Below are positions 48,554-61,599 of a stretch of 64,000 nt of DNA, piece by piece. Both the position numbers and the translations under genes were made by a program. Source of the DNA: Prinia subflava. Its lineage: Eukaryota; Chordata; Aves; Passeriformes; Cisticolidae. The notes under the pieces were generated by a model. The model did not search any database and was not told the DNA's origin. It worked only from the letters and a program-made list of their open reading frames with translations. The stretch lies in the NCBI RefSeq assembly GCF_021018805.1, contig NC_086283.1, positions 54,316,312 to 54,380,311 of the forward strand, given 5' to 3'. Positions within the stretch are counted from its first letter, which is position 1. Each line of letters opens with the position of its first letter.

Positions 48554-49625
48554 AACAGGAGAAGCCACTTGACCAACCTGTGGGTTGAAGCCATTGCCAC
48601 AGTTCTGTCTTTTTTGACCACAGGGCAGCCAGCACCATGCCTGCCGGACACGGATGGGATGGTAGAGCTCTTGCCCTAGCTACTGTAATAGCTCTTTTTA
48701 ATTGAATATCTGACTTTATTCTGATTTTCTTTTTGTCATCAGTCTGTTCTAGGTTCTCTGAAAAGCAGTACCAAGTCATTGTAGTTGGTCTCTTCCACAC
48801 TTGAGCCTTTGCCTGCACGGGGGCTTGGCTGGTCTGGCTAAGATCGGCCTTCCTGAAATCAGGCACAATTCCACTACAGATAACACCCTGAATTTTTCTT
48901 TCTCCTGCACACTGAGAAGCCTTTTAGCAAAATCTTGGGTAGGCTGACATTACAAATGTGCAGAAACAACCACTGAACCAGTAAACCTCCACATCTTACT
49001 GAGGATGGATATTGTTTGCACTGGGAGGTGGGACTGTAGCTAGCTCAGATGCCCAATAAGCACATAGCTGGGATCACAGGTAGTGTGAGGCAGGCTGCCC
49101 ATTTGGAAAAACTTCTGATCAGGTCCCTACCAACTTCAATGAACTTGATACCACTGCTAAAGCTAGGTATAATCACACAAAAGGCAATCATTCTTTTATC
49201 TGCATCTACACGGAATGAAAGCCTTACTTGTCTTTGTTCCTATCTTCTTTGATACCTCAAGTCACGAAGCCTTAAAGACTCACTAAGTACCTTCAGCTTG
49301 ACAGTTCTGAAACAGCAGAAAGATAAAAGGTACACCTGAACTGGCATTCCTGTTATGCTTATCAAGTGGGAATTCACAAGAAATACTTTGCTCATGAGAA
49401 TACCTGGGATCATTTAACACTACAATAAAAAAAGTGACAATCATACCACTGTTGTCAATATCTTGTCCTAAGCGTCTCAAATGTATCTTCTACCAGTGGC
49501 AGAATGCTACATCTGCTTTTTTCCTCTGGTGCTTGTCTTGCCTAACAGCTGTGTAACATTTTTGAGGGTTGTTTTCCACTAGAAAACGGACAATCTTCAA
49601 AACTAATAGCTCTTTACACTGTGTC

Positions 49626-49645
49626 TTTTTTTTTTTTTTTTTTTT
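49626..49645. repeat. Poly-T run (20 T)
   Basis: T20 run on the plus strand. No reverse-oriented retroposed gene or SINE was recognised to its left. Confidence 0.92.
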
Positions 49646-51867
49646 AATATAGCATAGCACTAATCCCTGCTGAGGTATTTTTCATTGCAAAAATGAAAGA
49701 CTAATATAGAACTTTGTGAAGCTAAGTAGGATCTGGTGAGTCCGTGCCTCATATTTTGAAAACAATACTGCAAATTTTAATCATTAGCTATGAATCATTA
49801 GCTATGAATTTTCATGGTAGGAAACTGAGTCCTGTAGATTACTATGAAACATTTGCAAGAAGAGTTAATAGTTTTCATTAAGCCAATGACACTTGGACAA
49901 AGAAAGACAAATAAGTTCTGAGACTTAAAAAACTTTTTCCAGTTCTACAAAAACATTGCTCGTATTCATCATAAGCTTTGTTTGTGGAATTGTGCAATAT
50001 TCTGCTATAGTTCTGAGTACTGATTGTGGTTTTAGATGTTTCATTTTTTTTAAAAAAAAATTTTGTAGAGACTTATTCTAACTTATTAGATGGCTTGAAA
50101 TAAGAAGATAACTGAAAAGGGAAAATACTGCTTTTAAAGTGTTATGGAATATTTTTCCAGCACTGATATATTCATTTCACACATTGCATATAAAATATGA
50201 TCTACTTTTACAGACTCTTCCTCAAAATTTACATTAGTGTATTCTTTTCTAAGTGCCTTTTACATATTTATTGCATCTCATAATGTGTCTTCTCTCAACA
50301 GATGGTGTTGTTGAATGCATAGCCAAGTTTTTTTAGCACCTGTGAGAATGGGAAAAATGTCCCAATATATCCATAACTCCCACACAGAAAAAAAGTATAT
50401 TAAATGAAATGGATATAGAGTCATCTTTGGTTTTAAACTAAGACTTCATTCTGTGAGATTCTGAAGAGAGGTTATCACTTACAAAAAATTCATGACTGAA
50501 TCTGTGAAACGATCCTGCCAGACACTGATGATGGGTTAGGTTAATGAAGGAAATGATGGTGTGAGCAAACACGTTCATTTCTTTCTTGCAGAGAGGTAGG
50601 GACATAGAGGTGGTGATCTGTTTTGGCCTGGCTGACAAGTGACATGTCATTAAGCCGTGGTAACTTAGTTACTTTCAATTATTTGCCCATAAAGTTAATG
50701 CAGAAGCAGCTTGCTTTAGAGGAAAACAAGACCTAGTCAACCAAGCGTCCACAGGAAACTTCACTTCTCCAGGCCCCCCTTATATAGATAAAACCCAATG
50801 AAATCACAGTCTACACAGGCAAGTTTTGTAGAATTCTAACCAGAAAAAAAAACAGTGAAATGTTTACAATGCATCTAGTTTTGTGGCTAAATTTTCACGG
50901 GCTCAAGCCCAAAAAAGAAACAATAAAGCCATCTAATAAGCTAGTTAGGTTGGTTGTTATTATTATCTACTGTCAAGACAGTAAGAAATATCACTTGTAC
51001 AAGCAGTTTTTTCTCAGCTATTCTGTGTTCACTGTTATTAAATTTTCAGTGCCATGTGTGCAAACTGGAGAACTATCTTTTATAAAATAATTTAAATACA
51101 TTCACAGGAATAAGCAATCTTGAATTTTGAGTTTGCATTTTGAAGAGTGTGAAAGCAGCACATAGCATCTGCAATTTATCCATGCAGAATTAAAACACTG
51201 CTCCTTTTAGGTACTTAAGAAACTATTACAGGCAGTCCAGAATGTATAGGTAATAATAGAATAACTGTGATTTTTTTCTCTTTTTGAGGCAAAGCATGAG
51301 TTCAGATCAAAAGTATGTACATAATCCTATTAAGTGTTGCTTTCAAAGAAGCCAAATTCCACTGTCTAAAATCCTCAAATATCTTCAGCACTCTTCTTTT
51401 AAGGTCACCTTGGTAAACCATTGGCCTGTAAAGTGATTAGTGCCAGTTTTGCTTTTACTAATTGCTGTGTAATTTTTAATCAGCACTTCATTGTTGTATG
51501 AAACTAACAATCTGATTTGGATATTTTCTCATTGTACTTCATAGAATTCATTGGGGTTTATTGCTATAAGCGAAACTGAGAATAAGAGTTAAGATTTTTC
51601 AGTAAGCAACACTGAATATTTTTACTATTTTGAGCAGAAGTACCATGTTTACTGCTTAGACACATAACCATGAAATTGATGGAGGGGGTATAAAAATCAG
51701 GGTGAAAGAAGTACATCTTGATGTCACTGCCTCAAAAGCAGTGACCTGTATTTACAGGATTATATAACATTGATGCAAACACTATGTACCAGAAAAGCAG
51801 AGAATCTTATTTTAAAATGCCTTCCCTCAGTAGCTTTCAAAAACCAAAAGTCTGTGTGTGGCAAATA

Positions 51868-52060
51868 GAATCACAGAATTATAGAAAATGCTGAATTGGA
51901 AGGGACCTCCAAGGCTCATCCAGTCCAACTCCTGGTCCTGCACTGTGCCATCACTAAGAGTGCATGTGCCCAAGAGCATTGCTCAAAAGTCTCTTGAACT
52001 CTGGGAGGCTGGTGCTGTGACCACTTCCCTGGAGAGCCTGTTTCAGTGCCTCCTGTTTTC
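51868..52060 (-). mobile_element. CR1 LINE 3' end, antisense
   Basis: It begins with 'gaatcacagaattatagaa...ctgaattggaagggacct', then 'catccagtccaactcctg'. This is the reverse complement of a CR1 3' terminus. It then enters the ORF2 C-terminal region, where a minus-strand frame contains SLPEFKRLLSNALG, like the tail of CR1 reverse transcriptases. Sequence recognisable as CR1 stops at about 52060, exactly where an antisense LTR begins. The LTR therefore may have inserted into the CR1, although I could not find convincing CR1 sequence beyond its far end. Confidence 0.85.
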
Positions 52061-53125
52061 TGTGATAGCTTCTAACCCTGGATGGATGCCAGGCACTCAG
52101 CTGCTCTATCATTCCCCTGTCAACCTGGACAGGGAAGGCAAAATATAACAAAGGTTCAGGAGCTGAGATAAGGTCTGGGAGAGATCACTCACCAAATACT
52201 GTCCTAGTCAAAAGGGACTCCACTTGGGGTATTAACTGAATTTATTACTAACAAAATCAGAGCAGGATAATGAGAAGTAAAATAAATCTTTAAAATGCCC
52301 TTCCCCCACCCCTTCCTCCTTCAAAGGTTCTATTTCCCACCAGCAGCACAGAGAAAGGGGAAATGAGAGCTACACTCAGTTCACCGCATGTTGTTCGTGA
52401 CACTGCTCGGGGAGAGGAGGCCTTTCACTACTCCGCTGTGGAGTCTCTCTCATGGGAGACTGTAGTCTATAAACTTCTCAGCATGAGAACATCCTACCTG
52501 CAGCGTTTCTCCATGAACTGCTCCAACACGGATCGCTCTTCCACAGGGTGCACTCCTTCAGGCACAGACTATGTCAACATGGATCCCCCACAGGCTCACA
52601 AGTCCTGCCAGGAGATCTGTTCCAGCCTGGGCTCCTCTGTCTGCAGGGCCCTGCCAGGACCCTGTTCCAGCACAGGCCTCCCAAGGGGTCACAGCCTCCT
52701 CTCAGGCACCCACCTGCTCCAGCCTGGGGCTCCTCCTGCACGGGATCTCTGCATCCCCATGGACCTCCATGGGCTGCCGGGGCACGGCTGCCTCACCATG
52801 GGCTCATCAGGGGCTGCAGGGGAATCCCAGCTCCTCTGCCTGGAGCACCTCCTGCCATCCCTCTGCACTCACCTTGGTGTCTGCAGGGCTGTTCCTTTCA
52901 CACATTCTCACTTCACTCTTCTCTGGTAACAACATCTGCACCATAACCTTTCCTTAAATCACAGAGGCATTACCACCATTTCTGATTGCCTTCTCCTTGC
53001 CCAGCAGAACATCCATCCTAGGCCCAGCTGGCACTGGCTGTGCGGGCATGGATCTTCTGGCAACCTCTCACAGAAAGCACCAGTGTAGCCCCCCACTACC
53101 AACCCTGGCCACACTAACCCAATAG
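52061..53125 (-). mobile_element. Antisense copy of the common avian ERV LTR, near full length
   Basis: Read on the minus strand it runs from 'attgggttagtgtggcc' near 53125, through 'ggcttctgtgaga...'-like sequence and caccttggtg...cagg (reverse of 52867-52889). It continues through the GC-rich, trimer-like 'gctggagcag/ccatgg' middle (52480-52860) and the AATAAA signal (tttatt at 52241-52246). It ends at the tail 'ctggatggatgccaggcac' near 52061. The GC-rich middle explains the overlapping Ser/Pro/Leu-rich open frames on the plus strand at 52363-52957, which are not genes. No target duplication is evident, so the element is older or its ends are eroded. No retroviral coding region is attached. 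Confidence 0.82.
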
Positions 53126-56100
53126 AGCAGGGATTCAGTCAGACATCAGAAAAGTTTTCAAATTTTTTCTTAGTATCTCTAAAATTAGTGTTTTCATACT
53201 TGAAAAAAATTTCAGCATTCCAAGATAATGTCATTTATTTACATATGCAGTTTACCACAATATAATTAATGTTTAATGGCACTTACAGACAAGAAGTGCA
53301 AACATGCTAAACATTCTGAAGTACCTTCTGATTCTAACAAGGGTTCAGAAAGCAAGTACATAATAAACTGACTCTGATTGCTGATTCTGTCTGACATGGA
53401 GTTTTAAGATTTTTCTGTCAATGAAAAACACAAAGTGACACATTCAGAAACAGTTTCTCTACTAAAAGCCCACACGAGAATAATCTTTTTGTTTCGAAAA
53501 GAAAAAGTAAAATACACACCCAAATTAGATTATTGCAATGAAAAACACAAATATCTTGCTACATTGTTTTTTACATACAGCACTCCCCCATATCTAAGTT
53601 ATAAATTAAATGAAAAATTAAGGAAAAGCTATTTCATACATTTGAGTTATCGAAATGTACCTCACACATAGTTATTTCAGGTTTTTTCTATGACTCTCAG
53701 GTTTTGAATTGATTTTAAATCTGAATTTACTTACTCTTATCATAATTAGTCATCCTGCTTAATCGTGGGTGTTCATCCCTGCTAGTGGAAAAGGCTGAAA
53801 GAGAAGGATTCAGGTAATTCCTACTAAAAAAACCCCAGGCATTAACAAAAGAGAGTCTATTCAGAAGAAGGGTTTTACAATTTATCAAAAACATAAGGAA
53901 CAGCAGAACAAAGTTTGTCCAGAACAGTCCAAGGTTCCCTCTGAACTCTGATTAACTTAGTCAAGACTTAACTGGAAAACTTCTATTTTGTGAGAAAAAA
54001 GGATGGCATTAGGGCTAGTTAATGTTGACAGAATCCCAGAACCCTTGTGCTTTTTACAGAAAAGTCTCATTTTATAATGTGTATTCCTTGTACTCTACTA
54101 TATCTTTCCTTACCCATTTAGTAATAAAACATTGACTTGCAAGCATGATAAATCACAATTTGGAGAGCTACCTCAGCAATTGTTTTTATGGACCACTAAT
54201 TATAGAATACTTCCCCACAAAATTTCACACTACTTTCTGCAGTTAGACACTTGCAAAGTTGTGATGTCCTGTACCTTAGGGAAATATAGCTTCTCAAGTG
54301 CAAATAGTATTACATCTAGCTTCTACGTATAATCTTATACTTTCACACTATTTATTCATAGAACATATATTAAACAAATATAGAAGAGAAATTAACTCCA
54401 CACTTTCAAAGATGAGTAGGCTGGTCCATTCCAGGACCTCCTCAGCAGGAAATTTGTAGCTCTTGAGTCTCTGGAAATAGCTTTTGAAGACTTCCCACCT
54501 CTCCATCCAGCAACAGCACAATCAGGATTATATCTCCACCTGCCATATCTTTCATACCCGTGAAACCTCACCTCTTCTCCAGTCCCAGAAGAAGAGCTCA
54601 GCCCCCTCAGGTTTTCCACACTTGAAATAAGGACCATGAAGACAATAATGCTACCTGGGAAGAACCCATCCACTGTTTTTCTCTCCTTCATCTATTGAAA
54701 CTACAAAGTGAGATCCTATTTTTAAAATTAATCTTGGGATGGAAGAGGCTAAGCATCAAGAAAACTTAAAATGTCTGAGAAACCTATCTAGCTTAAATTT
54801 TGTAGAATAAATCAGAGCATTCTGATTTATAGAATATGTTAAAATGAAATGACCATTTCTGTAATAAAATTTCATGCTCACAAATATGGAAGCATTCCCT
54901 CTTCATGAAGACAGTTTATCTAAAAAAATGGATTTGAATACACTTCAATAAATAGATTGCAAATCCAGAAATAAGTATGCAAGGGGGTGGGATTACTGCA
55001 GTGATAGTATCAGACTCCTGTAATAGTACATTGTACAAAATAATGGAGTACGATCTAAATTTTCCAATATAATCTTAAAGGGCCTAATCTGCCTATGAAG
55101 GCAACATTGTTAAACACTTTTTATACCATGACTATTTCTTAAATGTACTGATCACGATATCTATATTTTTTTGTGTACCTTATAGTATTTCTATGTTTTT
55201 ATACTACAATCCCCTCAGACATTTTCAAGCAAGAAAACTGTAAATTTATGTGGAATCAGCTTTAACTTATCCATTACAGTTTGGCAGAAGTTCTTGTTAA
55301 TATTAGTTGCAACACTATGTTTAGAGTTTAATTTATGTGCTTTTTTCATACTATAAGGAGTATTTTAATAGCTTGTGTAGCAAACAACATTTAGAAAACA
55401 GTATTGATAATCTTTGTTGTCCCTGAAAATATTTTACTGGTTTTCCAGTTGCAGATCATGATTATAAGTAAAACTTGGAAACATTTTCATGAAGCACAGT
55501 ACACTCTGGCTCATGCTAGGTTTAGAGCTGTATCTGTGAGGATCATTGGGCTGTGGTTTAGGCTAGTATGGACAGCAACCACTCTGCCATGTTTAAGGCT
55601 AAAAAAAAGAGGCCTCAGACAAATGCTTATATTTATCCTGATACACTTATGTTTTTGAGGAGGAAGCTCCACTGGCACATCCATTGGAAGATCCACAGCA
55701 CAACCATGCAGGAAATGCTAGAATGTTACCTGCTTTCTGTGCCCCAGACTGCAAGAAGTTGCAGGGTCTGAATAAAACTGAGGAAGCACTTTAGCCACAT
55801 TTGTCGTTGGATCAATACTGGCTTGAACTGTTTTTGCAGTTTGTCTCTGGTGTAATAAGCAAAGGAGGTTTTGAGCTAAAGCCAGCAGCATTTTTATTTT
55901 CATAGCTGAACAGGTTAATAGATCAGAGCAACGAGGAGTCAAGTTTAGGTCAAAAATCTAGAAAGGCTCACTGCCATTTAAACTCTTTGACAATCGTTGC
56001 ATAGATATCTTGTTCCTTTGTAGCTTAACTGCCACACACAGACTTTTTAGGTATCTCCTAATTTCTGTGTCTTATATATGCATGTGGAAGGTCTGCTTCT

Positions 56101-58111
56101 GAAAACTTATTCTGGTGAAGACCTTATATAATTAAGTCTGAACTTGCACTTTCACATCAGAGAATACCCTAAAATTGTTATTATAACAATACAGACAACC
56201 TCAAGTTGACTATCTTTCTGCTCAGATTTTTCCCATAAATGCCAAATACTATCATGGGAAGTTTTTTTCCTTTATGATATCCACAACCAGGGCCATGAAC
56301 TGGGTAGAAAATAGTTTTCTAACCACAACACTGAAGATTGACAATCTCTGCACCTGGTGGCATATGATGTTCAGGTTTCCTCTGTCACAAGGCAAGGGTA
56401 TTCATTGCATACATTCAGCCAGTAAAAAACCAATTCATTTTTTACTGTTGATAATGAAGGTTGTATGTAAAAGATACACAACAGAGCTATATAATATTCA
56501 GCTAGACAAGAATACCACTGCTACGGATAAAAAAATTTTTGCAACGTTACATTCAGTATTTCTAAAGCTTCTTGAAGACACTTAACTGAATACAAATGTA
56601 GCTTTTCTTCCTGTTTCTTGCTTCATGCATTAGATTATTTTTTGTATATTTTAAAAGGAGACATCAATGCATCTTGCTTTACTTGTCAGTGAGATGCAAG
56701 CTGATAATTCCACTACTTTCCATCTGTGGAAGGAAAGCAATTTTAATTGTCAGCAAGTTTTGAGAGTAGGCACTGTGTTTTTAGGTTCTGCTTGTAGCTA
56801 AACAAGATCAACACTAAAGGCAGTAAGAACAGAGATTTAGCAGACACCTGAAGATTCAACAGAGCTTGTCACAAAACGTCCTGGTGGAAGAATCAGTAGA
56901 GTAGGTTGTCTGGAGGATCCAAGAAGGTCGGTAAGAGATGTGTAGGTGAAAAAAGAATTTCTTCCCCAAAGCCAATTCAATAAGTCTCTCAAATTATTAC
57001 TGGTTCAGGTTTATTTCAATTAATTTTTTACATAGACAATATAATCTGAAGTGCCAGGGCTTCAGTATTCAGAGCTGACCTTACTATCCTGGAAAGGTAG
57101 AGTTTAAAAGAGGTGGAGGTCTTTACACATGGAAGAAAAATGGTGTAACACACTTTCATGATAGAGATGAGGCTGCCTATAGAGACATAAATTGTTTCAC
57201 TTCAGAGTCTAATTTCCAGTTTTTCTCTCTAACTCTACAATAACATGTATTTGAGTCTATGTTTTGATTGGAATTATTTACAAATTTAAAGTTTACCAGA
57301 GATCTTTGATTTGATCCATTGAAATTTCTGTAGATGATATTCGCATAAAAATTTATCCCTATTTCTGACACACCATTTTCCTCTTATGTGGACCTAGTGC
57401 CCCTGTAGGATTTCCAAGGATAAAATTAATTACAGTGTAGGTTGAAATTTCCTTTTTCTCAGAAAATAGTTACTGCTTCAAAAACCAATTTGTGCACTTG
57501 CTTAGCTTTAAAAATAGAAGTAGTAATATGGGTGAGAACAAGCTAAGTATTGTGTATGTTGACTATAATGACAAGGACATTTTTGTTCCATTTTGACAGA
57601 CATGAATAACAACAAAATGCTCAAAACCAAAAAATTATTCAAATCAGATTATTCAGGGCTTGATTGCGCTGCTCTTATTCATTTTGTTTTGACTGGTTGG
57701 AGGGAACTGTTACTCAATGTGAACAAATACAACATGGCTAAAAATAAGAGCTGGCTTTGAGGATATTTTAGTCAGTTTTTAAAACTATTAATCTTTTTCC
57801 CATGAAAACAAATTTTTAAGTAAAACAAATGTATTTTAATGTATTATATTCCAAGTGAATGAAAATGAACTTTGGTAATTAACACTATTTGAGAAAATTT
57901 AGCATAACCTTTGATATGACAGAATAAAATAGTATATACCAGCATGAACATATTATGTGCAGATATATGTGTATGATTTGGATGTGTATTTGAAGCCAGA
58001 AAAACCCAGAGAGGGTATTTCTTGAGAAAGACCCAGAGATGTCTATTGGATTTTTAAATTTTAAAATTTAAAATTAAAGTCAGCCACCAAAATTATGTCT
58101 GTTTGTTTGTT

Positions 58112-58191
<80 letters not shown>

Positions 58192-59902
58192 CAGCTTGAA
58201 ATTATACACTTACTATATTACAAAATTATGAAGTAATTGCTGAAAAAGTTAATGTAATGGTTTAATATTTAAAACTACATGAATCCATCTAATAATGACT
58301 ATATTAATGCCTCATAGACACATCAATTTCTCTTCCCCCTGCTTATAAGCTTGCAAAAGGCACTCACTGTTACAAAGCCAGGACTTGGTGGGAAAGGAAA
58401 TTTTTACAGTGGTCCTTGAATTTAAAAGGATTTATGTTCAGGGATATTAGGAACAAAACAACTACTCTCTCTGTTTTGACCTGAGAGGTTATGTGGGGGG
58501 AGATCTTGGGCCATCACTCCAAGTCCTACATTAACCACTCCAGCTGCCCAATGAGGCAGAGCTTCTGAAATGCACTGTTGAATTTACAATTAGGAAGCTC
58601 AATGAAAAGACTCCCTGCACTGGATTTCCAGTATCTCCATGAAGTTACTCTACAAAATTCATATCTCCAGAGAATATCTATCCTATTGAACTCCAGAATG
58701 TAAACTAGACACTCTGCCCAAAGGTTTTGTTTAAGAAATTATTTCCTGTCCTCCAGCCTCTTGTGAATTTCTCTTTGCACCACAGATTATTATTTTGATA
58801 TCTGATTGCAGAGAAATGTTATTAATAACGTCCAATGTTTTACACAAACTCATTGCTTATGATTTATTATAATTCCATTTTATTTCAAACATTTCTTAGA
58901 TAACACTAGAAGCCATTTAATAATAGCAGTTGAAAATAGCACATGGTCTAACTATGAATTTATGAGGGATTTTTAAAGTTTTCAGCTTTCAAACTAAACC
59001 CTTTGAAAGAAATATTTGTGAGAAGGATGCACCTTCAAATGGTGGCTGTAGCTAATGGACTCTGGGACCAGGAATCAAACCTGCAGGAATTAATTTTTCT
59101 TTGATCCTTTTTTCCCATAGACTTCCTTGGTGATCCCACAGGAAATGAGAGCTTTCCAGGATTTACGACATATGGGGATGTTGGAGGCTTTACTCAGCTT
59201 CAGGTGAACTGAGTGACTGTAACACAGTTATCTCTGTCTACTTAGGAAGATAACAGAATTTCAGGCAAAGAAAGCATGTTTGCCACTTATGTGCTGGGGA
59301 GACCATGGGTTGTAACTTCTACAAAAAAAGGCTACAGATATAAATGAAGTGTCTTTTCTTTATATACTTTTCTATGTATTTTTCATATCTAAGTGGTTCA
59401 GATTTTCAAGGCTACAAATCCATTTGTTTTGTTATAAATTTATTTAAATGTGAAAGCATCAGTAACCTGTACATTCAATCTGTCCATAATTACATAAAAA
59501 TATCATGTGCATGCATTAGCATACTGACAAATAGATACTCCATATTCAAATAATGCCCCTCCTAATTTATTTGAATTGTGCCAAAAACTGCCAGTGAATT
59601 GTGCCAAGTATTGGCCAAAACTGCAGAGACATTTAAGAAGTAGTCTGTTTCAGAGAACTTGGGATGAGTCACAACATGAGCAGAATCAACCAGACAGTGA
59701 CAGATAAGAAGATGCACCACAGATGAATGGACTGGTTTAGTTCAGTCAGTATAGTTTAGTATTTCCTTTCTAAGAAATTTTGAATTTTTTCATAGTGAAC
59801 TTCAATCATTATAGCTTCTTAATATTTCTGCAGTAGAAAGATTGGGGATTCCAATGAAATCAGTATCAGTATCAGCCACTTTGTGGCTCGTTATACATAC
59901 AT
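53126..59902. other. AT-rich non-coding stretch with one microsatellite
   Basis: About 6.8 kb without a recognisable gene. A minus-strand frame of 99 codons at 54392-54691 (internally Arg/Gly/Ser-rich, with a GAG|GTGAGG donor-like word about 100 bases into it) and a plus-strand frame of 103 codons at 56274-56585 are the longest. Neither resembles a known protein. The tetranucleotide array at 58096-58191 is the only clear repeat. Confidence 0.5.
58096..58191. repeat. Compound (GTTT)/(GTCT)/(ATCT)n microsatellite
   Basis: The array passes from three or so GTTT units to four or five GTCT units and then to about sixteen uninterrupted ATCT units. It covers about 96 bases. The long pure ATCT part is likely length-polymorphic. 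Confidence 0.95.
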
Positions 59903-60340
59903 TGTAAGGGACCCATGTGAAGATCATTATGTTCAACTCCCAGGTCCTCTCAGGATCATCTAAAATTAAACTATCTGACTAAAAGTGTTGTCTAGGTGGT
60001 GCTTTAACTCTGGCAGGCTTGATGCCATGACCACTTCCTTATTCCAGTGACTGACCAACTTCTCACTGAAGAACCTTTTCCTAACATCAGGTCTAAACTT
60101 CCCCTTATACAGCTTTGTTCCATTTCTTTGTGCCTTATTTCTGGTCACTGGAGAGAATAAACCAGCAGCTCCCTGCCTGCTGCTCACCTTGAGGAGGCTG
60201 CGAACCACATGAGATTTCCCCTCAGTCTCCTCTTCTTAAGTCTACCCAGGTCTCTCTGCCAGGCCTCTCCACCCTTGAGAGAGTCCACCCTTGAGAGTCC
60301 TCCTAATTTAGTATCATCCACAAATTTACTTAATGTGATT
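59903..60340 (-). mobile_element. CR1 LINE, antisense, 3' part (split by LTR)
   Basis: 'gggacccatgtgaagatcat...ttcaactccc' near 59909-59941 is a reversed CR1 3' end. The minus-strand frame at 59966-60208 resembles the C-terminal end of CR1 ORF2 (reverse-transcriptase protein), with words such as RPDVRKRFFSEKLVSHWN and SLPELKHHL. Upstream on the minus strand come 'cagtctcctcttcttaagtctaccc' and, after a deletion and a small tandem duplication of acccttgagag (60271-60297), 'gtatcatccacaaatttacttaa'. An LTR interrupts here, and the LINE resumes at 61771. Frame breaks make it non-functional. Confidence 0.85.
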
Positions 60341-60705
60341 TGTTGGTTTTTCATGGCCTGGTTCTTGGTAGCAGGGTGGCCACAGGGGTGGCTTCTGTGA
60401 GAAGCTTCTAGAAGCTTCCACTGTGTCTGATAGAGCCAATTCCCACTGGCTCTGAAGATGGAGATGCTGCTTGCACAATTAGAGAATTTGGGAACACCTC
60501 TGTGATGACATGTTTAAGAAGAAAATCAAACCAAAGGGGGCACATTTTCTTCTAACCAGAGAAGAGAAGGAAGTGAGGACGTGTGAGGGAAACAACACAG
60601 AGACACCAAGGTCAGTGGAGAAGGAGGGGCAGGAGGTGCTCCAGGTGCTGGAGCTGAGATTCCTCTGCAGCCCGACACGGTGCAGCAGCTGTGCCCCTGC
60701 AGCCC

Positions 60706-61177
60706 GTGGGATTCAGGGGGGATGCAGAGATCCACCCACAGCCTGTGGGATCCAGGGGAGATGCAGGGATCCAGCCACAGTCCATGGGATCCACAGGGGA
60801 TGCAGAAATCCACCCACAGCCCGTGGGATCCAGGGGGGATGCAGAGATCCACCCACAGCCCATGGGGATCCATGGGGGATGCAGAGATCCACCCACAGCC
60901 CGTGGGATCCAGGGGGGATGCAGAGATCCACCCACAGCCCATGGGGATCCATGGGGGATGCAGAGATCCACCCACAGCCCGTGGGATCCAGGGGGGGTGC
61001 AGAGATCCACCCACAGCCCCTGGGATCCACGGGGGATGCAGAGATCCACCCACAGCCCCTGGGATCCACGGGGGATGCAGAGATCCACCCACAGCCCGTG
61101 GGGATCCAAAGGGGATGCAGAGATCCACCCACAGCCCGTGGGGATCCAAAGGGGATGCAGAGATCCACCCACAGCCC
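60706..61177. repeat. 39/40-bp minisatellite, 12 units, inside LTR
   Basis: Twelve head-to-tail units, each of the form 'gtgggatccaggggggatgc' followed by agagatccacccacagccc. Eight units are 39 bp and four (the 5th, 7th, 11th and 12th) are 40 bp. Units 4-5 and 6-7 form identical two-unit blocks, units 9 and 10 are identical, and units 11 and 12 are identical. This records successive duplications of one-unit and two-unit blocks. Other copies of this LTR in the window have the corresponding 'cagatccacctgcagcccgtgg' type sequence only once or twice, so the expansion is specific to this copy. Since 39 is 13 codons, most of the array stays open in every frame. Confidence 0.97.
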
Positions 61178-61593
61178 GTGGGGGAGGTGCTCATGCCAGA
61201 GCAGGTGGATGCCTGGAGGAGGCTGTGATCCAGTGGGAGACCCGATGGAGAGAAGGCCCCTGCTCCCAGGCTGGAGCAGCCTGTCCTTGGAGGACTGCAC
61301 CCCATGGAAAAGTGACCCACACTGCAGCAATTTTGGGAGACTGCTGCTCATGAGAGTGGACCCACGCTGGAGAAGTTCAGGGAGAACTGTCTCCCACAGG
61401 AAGGGATGCCATGGTCTCACAGGGAAAAGGCTTCTCTCCCTGAGCAGCAGAAGAAAATCTTGGTAATGAACTGACCAAACCCCCACCCCCTGTCTCCCTG
61501 TGCTCAGTGGGAAGGAGGGAGGGGTTAGGGGAAGAAAAAGTAGTTTTAAGGGATTATTTTTACTTTTCATTATCCTCCTCTGACTTTGTTAGG

Positions 61594-61599
61594 AATAAA
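61594..61599 (+). promoter_or_regulatory. LTR polyadenylation signal AATAAA
   Basis: AATAAA lies in the expected place, about 175 bases before the 3' end of the LTR and after the 'ttttcattatcctcctctgac' block shared by the family. The corresponding stretch is missing from the copy ending at 10153. Whether it is used cannot be told from sequence. Confidence 0.6.

Larger units (their letters stand above)
38034..51867. other. Long AT-rich non-coding stretch, no gene seen
   Basis: About 13.8 kb of AT-rich DNA with only short unrecognised open frames. Structures noted include a purine-rich stretch at 40985-41075, a 24-bp tandem duplication (42742-42789), poly-A at 48000-48013, an AT/ATCT-rich cluster (48481-48553), a T20 run (49626-49645), and a short tandem atcattagctatgaa word near 49783-49809. 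No exon, RNA gene or intact transposon was recognised. Confidence 0.55.

Noticed and set aside
52363..52957. Three overlapping plus-strand frames of 128-188 codons
   Set aside because: They lie antisense to the GC-rich middle of an LTR. The same region in other copies is not conserved as a frame.
60706..61177. CRISPR-like regular repeat spacing
   Set aside because: Units are contiguous with no unique spacers and the DNA is vertebrate. It is a minisatellite.
60510..61466. 318-codon plus-strand frame and overlapping 264- to 285-codon minus-strand frames
   Set aside because: They are generated by a 39/40-bp tandem repeat inside an LTR. Both strands are open at once, and the peptides are pure repeats with no known fold.
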